From NCBI GenBank assembly GCA_963931865.1, contig OZ007506.1, positions 9,318,855 through 9,382,854 of the forward strand: a stretch of 64,000 bases of DNA. The letters run 5' to 3'. Of this stretch, positions 1-11,960 are shown piece by piece. Position 1 is the stretch's first letter; the number at the start of each line of letters is the position of its first letter. Source of the stretch: Axinella damicornis (taxonomy: Eukaryota; Porifera; Demospongiae; Axinellida; Axinellidae). Made by a program: the position numbers and the translations under genes. The notes beneath the pieces were generated by a model. The model saw only the letters and a list, made by a program, of their open reading frames with translations. It did not search any database and was not told the origin of the DNA.

Positions 1-59
1 TTGTTGTAAGCTTCAACAAACCAAAACCACTCATTTCAACCTTTACTACTTGAAGAACA

Positions 60-525
60 ACTATTCTGAGAGGTAGGAACGAGGGAACAGAGGGGGAGGG
101 AGAGGGAGAGGAGGGGGGAGGGAGGGAGGGAGGGAGGGAGGGAGTTCTGGCATTGCTTGCTGTGCCCCATGCATCTGGGTTGCCCACCCAATGGCGGCCT
201 GATGAGATTCATCTTAGATGAATCTCATCAGAAAGGAAGTGATTACATCACTTCCTGTCAGTCTTGCCTACTTATTCAGCATTACAGCTGCTTATGCTCA
301 GACTGTACAGGCTTTCACACTTCAAAACCTCGTGTGGGAGGAAGAGAGCAAGTGAGGGAGGGAGGGGGAGGGATGGAGGGAGGGATGGAGGGAATGAGAG
401 TGGGCTGTGGGTGGGAAAAGAGAGGGAACAAAGGAGGGAGATGAGGGAGGGAGCAGGGAATAGAAGGGAGGCCGGGATAAAAAGGAGGGAGGGGGAGAGG
501 GAGGGAGGGAGGGGAGAGTGAATCT
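60..525. repeat. Purine-rich (GGGA)n tracts
   Basis: G/A-rich low-complexity DNA at about 90-145 and 340-520, read as polypyrimidine on the minus strand. It lies just downstream of CAP exon 8 in an intron of that gene. No coding exon was seen between 1 and 528; the open frames here are low-complexity artefacts. Confidence 0.8.
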
Positions 526-528
526 TAC

Positions 529-628
529 ATCAGGATTCCAAGTTAGCCCAGTGACATAGTAGGTTTTCACATACTCATGCAGTTCAAGAATCGAGCCAGT
601 GAATGCCCTCATCCAGTCTACATGGACA
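529..628 (-). CDS. CAP exon 8
   Basis: This 100-bp exon follows a pyrimidine tract ending CTCTGCCAG and ends at a GTAAGA donor. Its first base completes the Asp codon begun in exon 7. It encodes VHVDWMRAF...LELHEYVK...GLTWNPD, the last helix of CAP_N, and ends in phase 0. Confidence 0.85.
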
Positions 629-3600
629 CTGGCAGAGAGGGAGGTGAGGAGAGGACAGGAAAGGGAGGGGTGAACAGAAAGGGGAGAACATGAAGGTGAG
701 AAGGAAGAGGGGAGTGGGGGAGGACAGGAAGAGGAGGAAGGGAGTCGGGTTACAAGATACATGTAGGATACTATATATAGAGCTCAGAGACAAATATAAC
801 GGTCGGTCAACGGACAAAATCCGAACGAAAAAGGCACGTGACCGACCACGCGGTATCGCAGTCTGACAAAATGGCTGGTCGAAAGTGTCCTGCTGCTCGG
901 GCATCGGAGCCTCCATTGTTTCCAAGTGCTAGCATAAGCTGTGTCGTGGTACAGCACCGTAAACAAGGCTACATATCAAGTCGCCGTTCGAGAAGTGGCC
1001 GCTCAAGTCGCTGTTCGAGAAGTGGCCGCGTGCGGAACTTCGATTGGCAAGACCAGTTGTTGACGTTGCTAAAGTGCAACAAAGACAAACAGGACCAAGG
1101 CCTCGTGGCTCTTGTGTGATTTCAACATGCAGGGAGTACAAAAGTAAGCATATCTCTATTCGCAAGCTTATCTCTATTCGCAGGTACCTCCGCATACCAG
1201 CAACGTAGGCGTGGAGTGATGATGTCTCACGTACCTCCGTGCTGTGCAAACAAGGAGCTGGTCATGAGCTACGCTTTCATTGCACGCTTGCGCAGCAAGT
1301 ACATGTATAGTTACTGTAAGCCAGTTAATCACAGAATTCACTACAACGCACTATAGCAAGCACTTCAAGTGAATGGTGGGCGATAAATGGAAAATTGGTG
1401 TCAGACCATGTCCGATCACGTCCGGATGTGTTCTGACACATTGTCTGAACACTTTCCAGAAGTTATATTTGTCTCTGGAGCTCATTTGACAATCATAAGT
1501 GCACTCACTCTCCCTTTGCTTTGAAGTCCTTGAGCACCCGGTTGCCATAGAAGAGACTCTGGTCGTACATCTCCTTCACATACTTCACCGGCTTGGGGGC
1601 CTAGGAAATTTCAAATTGAATGTGTCTGCTTGAAATACTATTGTGAAATCCGGATTGGCATATCAATAGCAGTGAGACATGAATGTTCAACTCCAGGTGA
1701 CTGCGATGGCTTTTATAAGCCCTCTCTGTCAACCAATAATACCTGATCTAATGAACTGAGGGGGAGTGAAAGATGCCAACCACCAAATATTGTTCCATAA
1801 ACCAAAATTTAATTAGCACAACAACAACATTGGTGAGACTAAATCTCTCTAGCCTGGATGAACACTGTAACCCACATATCTGGTGGTGATGCTGATATAT
1901 ATCAGTGTCATCCAATCTCCCTTGCAGCCTCGTTCCCAGGCCTACCCTTTTTGCTCTTCAATTTGCATTGATAAATATATAATACACGGAAGCGGAAGGG
2001 CGGTGAACAATGCAAAAAGACTGGGAGCATTCATTACATGAATAATGACGATGCGAGGTGGGGGGAGGGCGGGGCCCACAGTTGCCTTCACCAGTCCGTT
2101 TTTGGCACTCTTCCGCTTCCGTGTAGTAACTGTCAATGCAAACAGAAGAACGAAAAACGGAGTAGGCCTGGGGATGAGGCTTGTGTGCATGTTCTGATAT
2201 ATTGGCGCATGCACCTAACAACAAGTGACTGCAGAATACGTGAATCGTACAAGGTCACCATGGTAACCCAACTAGGTAACTGTCATGAATATGCTTTGAT
2301 GCAATGAGTCGTCTGTTTCACACAAAAGACCAGGTGTTAGAGAAAGTTATCTATTTTCTCACACAATCTATATTCGGATGCACTAGCGCGGAAGTTGTAG
2401 AATTGCAGAAGTGGGTGTGACCTTACGCCGATAGTGTGCATCCATCTCACTGTGTGTTGCAAGTTTGGTGTTGCTCACTTGTTTGGGTCTGGAGTTATAA
2501 TCTGTCAAAGCTAAACAGCTACAATCGGATAATTGTATGCATTATCGGATGCCGCTCCCTGTCGCTTCTCTGAAGCAGTTTTTGGCAGGATTTCTGCAGC
2601 CCGTGAAGCCCCAAGACCCTTCTTATGCATGCTTGATTTATGGTGTTGTAGCTGCTTCAGGCGCTGAGGGGTGTCATTGGAATGTTGACCATGTCTCACC
2701 CTCTTTGATCGGACAGTGGATTTCACTGTGGTTTTAGTATGGAAGTCGCCAACACCTCTTTGGGGCCATGATGCAGAAATCACTGGAATGTGCAGCATAT
2801 CAGCAGCACAGTGGTACAAGTCCAGTATTCATACGTTGTATAGTGGAGCTGTTTTTCGTCTTTCCATCCAGTATCTTGATATGTCTTGGTATAGACTAGA
2901 AGAAAATGGAGAAGAACAGATCCATCTCGCAAACTATAGGATGTTTGAACATCGGACTTGTACCGTTGTGTCGCTGAGAAGCTGTCACATTCTAGAGAAG
3001 AAGCAGGGAGCACCATCCGATAATACATCAATTTGTCTGATCATACCTTTGTCTGAAAATGAGCTTTGGCACGAAACAGCAGCATTTTCAACTGAGCAGT
3101 GCAACGTCCCATCGCTTTTTACAACCTCCAAGTCTTCACCGGGCAGTTGCAGGCCATTCCAAAGTAGTCAAACGTTTATTATTTAATTACGAGGGGCGAC
3201 CACACTCCTGGTAGGAGCCGTTGCAACCGGTTGTAACTTGCTGGTAGCACAAACTAGGTATCGCAACTCATTCCAATTAACGCACATGCCACGTGGCAAC
3301 CGTACCGCGCTCAGTCGCAATGAGGCAATGGCGGCCACAGTACAGGGAAGACAAGAAATTGCTGAGTCTCATGGTGCCATATGGCATCATTGGTTGGTAA
3401 AGGGTTAAGTGCACATGCATATGGAAAATGGCATGCCAAATGAAGCCACAGCTTCTGAATGGATGGTTATAGCTGTCAAGCTATAGGCTTCCAAGTCGTG
3501 AAAAAGCGACAGGGTTGTGCACTGCTCAGTTAAAAATGCTGCTAGTTGCGCATTGCGCAGCGCAGCTAGACGTGACTTAAGGGTTGTCTCCAGCTCTGCC

Positions 3601-6600
3601 TCAAGTTGCTTCCTGTTTCGTGCATAAACCAGATTGAGGCAATGTTGAGCTAGCCTGTCAGAAGAAAGTTACATTCCTGGTAGGAGAAAAATTGTGCCGC
3701 GTAATGTAAAGTAAATAAATAATGTTTGACTACTTCGGAATGGCCTACAAAGATTCTGACTACACACTATGATGCAGTGACACAAAATCAAAATAATTGT
3801 GCTGAAACTGACGTTAGTGGTGGAGATACAAGCGCTTTTGTCATGCCGTCAGCCGCCATTGCTCGATCACTGTCTTCGACGTTGGTTGCCAGTACAGTCA
3901 TACGAAGGGCCCTCAAAGATTCTGACCACACAGCCGTAATCGCTGTTGTTCACTGACACTTACATACCAAAACTCACCGTGCTGGCAAGGTTGTAAGTGC
4001 TGTTATAATTTCGTGTCTTCCATTTGGTCGCCATTGCTAGCGTTCGACTGAGCGTGGTTGCCACGTGGCATGTGCGTTAATTGGAACTAACTGCGATACT
4101 TAGCTTGCTCTACGGAGAGTCGCAGCCGGCGTTGCAACAGCTACCAGAAGTGCGGTTGCCCCTCGAAAGAAGAACAGAAACATTTTACCCGTTTTGCGGA
4201 TTCCCAGTTTGCAATGGTGACGAAATTACTCAAAGATGAATGGTATCTTGTTATAAAGGCTTACAAGTTCACTGTTTTTAGAGATGTGTTTGCATTACCG
4301 TAGTCTCTCGAAAATATGCCCATGGGCGGTGAACTTTAGTGTGTGCTCATAGAGGGGGGTGGGCGTATTTTTGAGAACTTTGCTCCCGAAAATAGGCCCA
4401 CCCATTTCGAAAGTTGGCCGACCCAAGACAGGCTATAGTGCTACGCTAGGGATCGCACACACGAAAGACACAAAACTGCAATGCACACATGTGCAAGGCC
4501 ACATGTCCTGCAGTACACAACTGATTACGCAATATGGCATACAACATAATGAAATTCATTTGAATTAGAACTAGGATAGCCATCCTTCATTTCTTACCTA
4601 GTCCCACCTCTCTGACAGCAGGAGTTAGAGTTAGTCTCCGTCCCAGACCCAACCAATCCCAGCATGGATCGCTTTTAGTATCGCACGCGGGGAAGGAAGG
4701 GTCTGGTAGATACAGCGCACATTCCTAAGGTCACATTACCGTTAATTGAGACTTGTTGAAATTGTCACGACGTACAAGTGGTCATCAAGAGTTAAGCCGC
4801 CTTTGAACACCTAGAGCAAGTACTGTACCATTACATGTTCGCTGTGCTTGGAAGATGGACTCGGTATGGAAATGCCCTTTTTGCAGCAGCATTGCGAGTG
4901 ACTCGCGCAATCGTCGGCATCTGGGCAGTGTTGGATGCAGCAAAGGAGAGATTCTACCTTCTGACCGTGTGTCCAAGGCGTGCTTCCAGAGCATATATAG
5001 ATGCTGTTGAAATTGGAGAGTAGCACTGGCAGTATTTTAAACGTGCTGAAATCCAGAAGTTTTGACAACACCTTTGTTATTGCACGCTGGCGAATCCATA
5101 CTTCCGGCATCAATATTAATATACGTATGTCATTGAGATTACTTGTTCTATGATCTGATTGGATCCGCCCAGATTCTGGTGGAGTTTAAGGAATGTGGGC
5201 TATACCTACCAGACCGCTTCTCCGCGTGTTATACTACGTATAAGTGATACACGCACTGGATAAACAGTCTGGGAACGAGACTAATATAGAGTCTACCGAC
5301 TCTATAATGCTTATAGGCATCGAACAGCGTCTCTTTCGGAGGACACCATGTCACATTGATGTACAAGTTTAGCAACATCCAAGTGAAAGTGTCAAAGGGC
5401 ACATAAAGGTATTATCCTTGTAACGATTCCTTGTACCATGCAGTTAGGGGGCCAAAAGGTGCTTATTGAATAGCGGATAACACATTGGTGATCTGTAGCC
5501 ATTTCTTGGTGCAAGGTCTTCTAGACAGGGTGCATGACAATGTCCATGAAGAGACATAGCCAGCCAGTTCTACATCTAATTCAATAACTAGGGGAATGCA
5601 GGACATTGTGGGGCGAGCCTGAGCGAGTACATTCAGGTGCTGAATGTGCAAGGAGCAGTTGGATGCGGTGAAATGTGCATGGAGCAGTTGCATGTGCTGA
5701 AATGTGCATGGGGCAGTTGCATGTGCATGTCATCAGAATGTGAGTCTGACGGAGAGCATAGCACAACTTAAGGACACAGATCACACCAGAAGTGCTAGTT
5801 ATGACACTAAAAATCTACTCGTGCACTTCACAGCGTTGAAGCAGTCTGGCAGGTAGGTCCAGGATAGCCTCGAACCCAGGCGCGGAGGAGGAGAAAAGAG
5901 CGCCTGGTATCCACTGTTCGCGCATGCGCTTAATTTCCCGACATTCCGGGAATCCCGGATAATACCGCGTCATTCCCGTGGCTTGTTGACGTCAGATACG
6001 TGTACGTACCGTATCACGATCGTATTGTCACTTGGAAGACCTAGACCAGGCTGTTTCGTACCTCCAGCGACTTGGATTTGCAGCGATGACGCTCGAACCC
6101 GAGCAGAGGGCATCTTCGAAGTGAGTATACGAAGAGACTCCGGCTACGCGCTGGTCTTGGTAAGTCATTGTGTTATTAGCTAGCTAGTACCGTCCATGTT
6201 TGATGTGAAGCTTGCCCGAGATCACAGCGTAGTCATTGTAGTCTCATCCCTCATGGCATTGATGACAGACCAAGTTCCAAGAATGAGAGCGATCAAGTCT
6301 TCGTGAATTCGTTGTGTGGTATAGACGTCATTGTTTACGCTTGGAAAATTTTGCGACGTCATCTGCATAAATCCACGTGGTTTTATGTTATAATTAAGCG
6401 CATGCACAAACAGTGGATACCAGGCGCTCTTTTCTCCCCCCTCCGCGCCTGGGTTCGAGGCTAGGTCCAGGAGCGCTCTCTGTCTCTGTTGTTGCCTAGT
6501 CGACGTCTCACGGGGTGTGGGTCTGGCCCCGTGAGACTAGTTGTTGCCACTGAGGATGTCTTCCTCGTTCTCTGCTGATGCCAGATCTGTGTCATGACTG

Positions 6601-9600
6601 GTCACAGTGAGTTTAGTGTTACTGTGTGCAGGCCAGTCAACTTCCCACCCTCTGGCGATAGCTGAAGCAGTCCAACAGGCACATCACACCATGATGGTTT
6701 ATAGCTGCACACCATGATGATGGGCTCTGCATGCCAGGACATGTGATGGCTTGAAGCGCTCTCCCCGTCTTCATGAGCCACTCACCGCCCCACTATAGTC
6801 TCCATCCCTGCAAGGCCTTGTTGAGGTAGACTGTTAATAGTTCGCGTCTCAGTTAGACAGTCGCGGCGACATCATGATATCAACGCACGAGCAAGAAGTG
6901 AACTCAGTTTGGAAATAACGCATGACGCAAGAACACGCAAAATACGAGCAGGAAGTGATTTACGGCACGACGTACGATACACATATATATATATGGAAAA
7001 TTTACAGCAAACTCGTCTATGTGGGGCTCGCTCAGGCTGGCCCCAATCACCTCGGGGGCTTCATGAGATCAGAGTTCAAGGTGAATGAACGGACCTTCAA
7101 GTTTGTTGCAGGAAAAGCCAGGCAATAGGGTAACAGTGACGAAATCCCACTGGTTCGGTTGTGGAATTTTAGAGCATGAGGACAGACCCTCCCCCTCCAC
7201 CCACCCCACATCACTGGGACTACTTGATGTCATTCTCAGAAATATTAGTATCTGCTCACCACAGTGACCCATCCGATACAGCCAATGCCCTCCTTCACAG
7301 TCATGAGGTGGTTGAACATTTGATGACCACGACGCTTGTCACAGAAATCCTAACAGAGAGATGTGTGGGTTGGAGAGGGGGTGGGCAGTACTGCATGTCC
7401 TCTTTAGTGCATGGAAGTGTCATGGACATTCTAATGTAGTGTGTGCTCACCTGGACCTCTTGCAATTTATTGCCCATTGGTTTGATAACTTTCTGGAAGA
7501 TGTCCTGTGATTTGGAAATGAGGTTGAGAATGGGAATGAGGTGGAGAGCTGGAGCACACGAGTTCATAAAACAAGTGTAACTTGGCATACCAGTACTTAC
7601 AGGAGATGGTGTCTTGTGTTTGGAGGTTGTGTCCAGAAACTGACGCTGGATCTGGAAAGCACTCTGCACTAACTTGGCCTGGAACAGAGAGACCCATGTG
7701 GTGTTGTGATGTGGTAAAGTCTATCAGTTAAGTGCATTTTTGTTCATGAATGTATAACTGCTGTCATGAAGACTGGTATCAGAACTAGGGCTGTCACAAT
7801 ATGGCAAATTGGCATATATATTGCATATTGCATGCAAGATGTTCACAATATATTGCTGTATTACAATACACAGATGTAAAACCAGTAACAGGAAGAGCAA
7901 GTATACGTTCAGCAAGTCTTAAAACTACAAGAAGGTTAACGCCTTAGGTTTTCATACAGAAAAAGAAGTTTTCAACATTTTCAGGCAAAAGATAGGATCT
8001 CTTACAAGGTTGCCTGTCGAGCTAAACAGCCATTCGCTGGGCACACTTGTGGCACAATACACACAATACACTGCAATATATTGCCCTACGCAATATACCC
8101 ATATGTCGAAGTAAGTGTATTGAATTGTATTGCGATACGTCGTATTGCAATATAGCTACATATTATTGTGACAGCCCTAATCAGAACACATGGGTTTGTT
8201 CACAACCTCCACTCCTTCATTGCTTGCAGCATGCAAACACAGGGGCTGAGATGATTTTGTGAGACAGCTGCTAGACATATGGGTGTGGTGCCCAACCACA
8301 ATAATTGTGTCCACTTGTCCCTGGCACATTCCATCTACAGTGTTATAGTCTTCATCAGGGCACAGCAGTACAGAAACAAAGGAACATAACTTACACACAG
8401 ATGGAACAAGTTATGCTGTTCTTCATGCTGAGATTTACAGAAATCTACTAGCTATAGCCAACCATAAATGATTCAGGATGGTCGGCAATGTTGATAAACT
8501 TTGCTGAGATTTGGGTTGGAATCGAAGAAGTCTCATTATCACGAAATGAGTAGTAGTGATGCTGCCTTGCAAACTCTCTATACTCCAGCTCCTGGACAGA
8601 CATTACAAGAAAGTGCCCCTGGGCCAATATCTGAGGCACCACTCCTAGTATGTCTATTCCCTGTCTACCTGGTGTCAAACTCACGACCAAATTCCTTGGC
8701 CTTCCTCGTCCATATTTGCACTTTCACTGTTAACCAAGTTAGTTGATTGATCAAGCAGCTATCAAGATTGCGCAAATATCTTGCGCAATCTCAAGATTGG
8801 CACGCAATTTCTGGATTCTGATACGCAATCTCGAGATTGTGCAAATTCCTAAATTGCGCAGAACACAATAATATATCGACAACAGAGTAAGCTTATACAA
8901 AAGGAATGATGTTAGGAATGAATGAATGCCTGGGAATGAGACTGGGAATGGCCTGGGAAAGAGGCTAGGATGGCTATAGGATGGGAACAGAAGATAAGAG
9001 AACGAAGCTGGAGACAGAAGGTAAGTATTATGTTATGTCGCTTGAACGTAGTAATTAGGTGGAAAATAACCTCTCATTAGTGCATGTGCACATATAATGG
9101 GGCGTGGCGGGAAAGTTGGGTATTTAAAGCAGGTGCAGTGTACGTAAGCATCTCTCTCGGCATAATCTGCCAAAGCAAAGCAGCCACGTTGGTGATTTAC
9201 CAGCTCGGAGTTTCGGTGCTCAAGGCTGCTGCAGCCAAGTCATTTAAGAGGAAGGGCCAGCCTGCTGGGAAAGGACCTGTCAGTCAGGATACTCGTTCGG
9301 CACAGTCCGGTACTGGGGTTGCTGCATGGTATGGTTCAGTGAAAAGTAAAGGTTTTATCCTCCGGGCAGAATGGTAGGCCCTTGTTGGCAGTGCGGTAAA
9401 GATGTTCAACAGTGCGTGTGTGTGTGACTGCATGTAGCTATGTTGCGGTATATACAAGCTGGTACTTGTCATTGCACTGTTGTTGTCATTGAGATGTTGC
9501 TTGCAGGTGTGCTAGTTCATGTTAATGTCAGCTAGGCTGACACCTCAGTATAATGATATAACCATGCATTGGTTGAAAATTTTGCAATTTAGAAAGTTCT

Positions 9601-11919
9601 CTTTCACGTTGTATTGCTGTAGGTCCTTGTGTTATTAGGCCAGTGGATTTAGAAACACTGAATGCGCATCTTTCCAATCCATAAGGGTGTAGGTTTTCAC
9701 TCATGCAAGATGGGAATTTTGATGAGCAACACACTGGGGTGGTGGTCCAAGGATGGCCTAAGAAATGTCAGTCTTTCTGGAGGGATATCCTTGGTGTAGT
9801 CTTGTTCCCAGACCGTTCCCACAGCCAGTATTTCATACTGGAAGCAATGAAGCACTGGCAGTGGGAACGGCCTGGGAACGAGGCTACCCTTGGTGCATCT
9901 GCATTTGTGATGGGCATTGTCCATGATGGATATGTGCTCCCCCTTCTGGCAGACCCTACACCTGTTTGCTTTAGGAATCGTCGTTCAGCATTGCTGGATG
10001 GGGATTTCGTGCACAAGGAGATCTCAAACCTTCTGAAGGGTAACTGTGTTGTCCCATGTGTGGAGTGTCTGCAAGTATGCAACCCACTGTGGTTGTGTCT
10101 AATGCTAAGCACTTATTTATTGATTTGTGCTATGTAAATCAGTTTTTGCAACTTCAGAAGTTCAAGTATGAAGGCCTTGCATTAGTTCCACAATTGTTTA
10201 ACAAGGGTGAGTTCTTTGTTACATTTGACCTCAAGTCAAGGTATCACCACGTTGATATCCAACCACTACCTGGGGTACTGGTGATCAACTCAATTTTATG
10301 TCTTCAGAGTTCTACCCTTCGACTTTGCATCTGCATGCTACATTTTTACTAAACTCACTGCATGTGTTCATTTCACAAACACACACGGTGTGGAATCATA
10401 ATTTGGTCCGACTAATATTATGATGAGACCTGTACCGCAGTGTCCCGCTAATACGTCCCCTTCGAAAATACACCTTCCCCCTCTTTTCGCCCAAGTTCCT
10501 GCACAGGGTAGTATGACTCGTAGATGAGCGTCTTCTGGAATATCTAAACTACACCGTGCACAACTACAGTCGGTGCGCGGTAGTCTAGTCACTGTTGACG
10601 ATACAAGTCATCTCGCTGCCACTCTTCTGCGGGAAATACCAGGAAACGTCCTGTGGTACACGACCGACAGTCTTGAGGATGGCTACAGCAAAGTCGTCGT
10701 GAATGTTATGGCCCTCGCGTTGAAGTGACAGCTCTTCTCACCGATGTAGGGAGACCACACATGATGACCACGAACAGTACTGGTGATCGTTTGTACTTTT
10801 GTAACTGTGAACATGAACCTTGGCAGTGTCATAATAGTCTTGTGAAAATGTTTTGAGGGGGCGTATAGTTGAGACTAATTGCATATTCAAAAATACATCC
10901 CCTCCCCACTTTGGGCTGGATGTAGTGTACAAAATGGGGGGGGGGGGGGGGACTATTAAAGGGAGACTACGGTATATTGCACGTTCTGCAAGAACAAAAG
11001 TGTGCAGGAGCATACTGTCCTGTGAGGACTGGCTGCTGGCAGGAGTATGCAGCTGCAAATAGTCCTATGAGGACTAGATGCATGAGTGTGTAGGTGCTGA
11101 GGTTACTATTCAAATGATTGATTGGAGATAGTTGCCCTGGATGAGTTTAATCAACCTCTGTCTGCACTTGATTGTATGCTGCAGATGTACTCACTGGTCG
11201 AATCTGGTCAGAGTCCATGCAGGTAGTAGATGAGGATCTGAAGGGTCTAGCTGCATTTTTGCCCAGAGTAGTGCTTTGTGGTAAGGCTCCATCCACTGTT
11301 ACTAAATACACTTTAAACGCTGGAAGGCATGGGCAAGTAACAAGCATGAAGTCCAAGTTTTTCCTGCTAAACCCTTCCACGTAGCTCTCTATTTGAGTTA
11401 CCTGATCCAGAAATCCAATACTTGTTCACCAGTGGAGGGAGCAGTACGTGTGTTCCGCGGTTGGAGCAGTTGGTGGGGAAGTTTGGAGCTAGTGATGCTA
11501 AGTTGTCGGATGTGCACACAATTACTACACTGATTGCAACCCCACAAAGGAGGCACCGACCACCACTGAGCCACAGCTACCACACAATACTCTTGCCAGA
11601 ACAGCTCATAGCAATGTACCCATATCACTCATTTGGGACAGCAACAGAAGCTAACATAGCTGGTAGGCAATGAGCCTGGCATCCCATCATTGTCTTAGCA
11701 AATTAAAACACTACTGCTCCGGAGAGGCTTAAACTGGTACAAGTTGGGTCAAGTAATTGGTCTGTGTGTTTGTCAGTCAGTAAGCTGTAGTTTTTATCCC
11801 AGTGATATATATGTCATGGTGAAACAGGTTTTGGCTTACATGCTCTGCCACATCACCTCCAATCTTAGCAGAGAGCTCGAGATACTTCTTCAGTTTTCCA
11901 CCGAGCACCTGTGCGTGCA

Positions 11920-11960
<41 letters not shown>

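Noticed and set aside
322..762. 146-residue Ser/Pro-rich minus-strand ORF
   Set aside because: Only the 529-628 part is a CAP exon; the rest is intronic polypyrimidine sequence.
6922..7267. Short overlapping ORFs near 7.0-7.3 kb on the plus strand
   Set aside because: They oppose CAP exon 6 and show no domain or splice support.
9084..9377. 97-residue ORF (Lys/Ala-rich) as a DIRS gag
   Set aside because: The position fits upstream of the RT relic, but no motif could be recognised.
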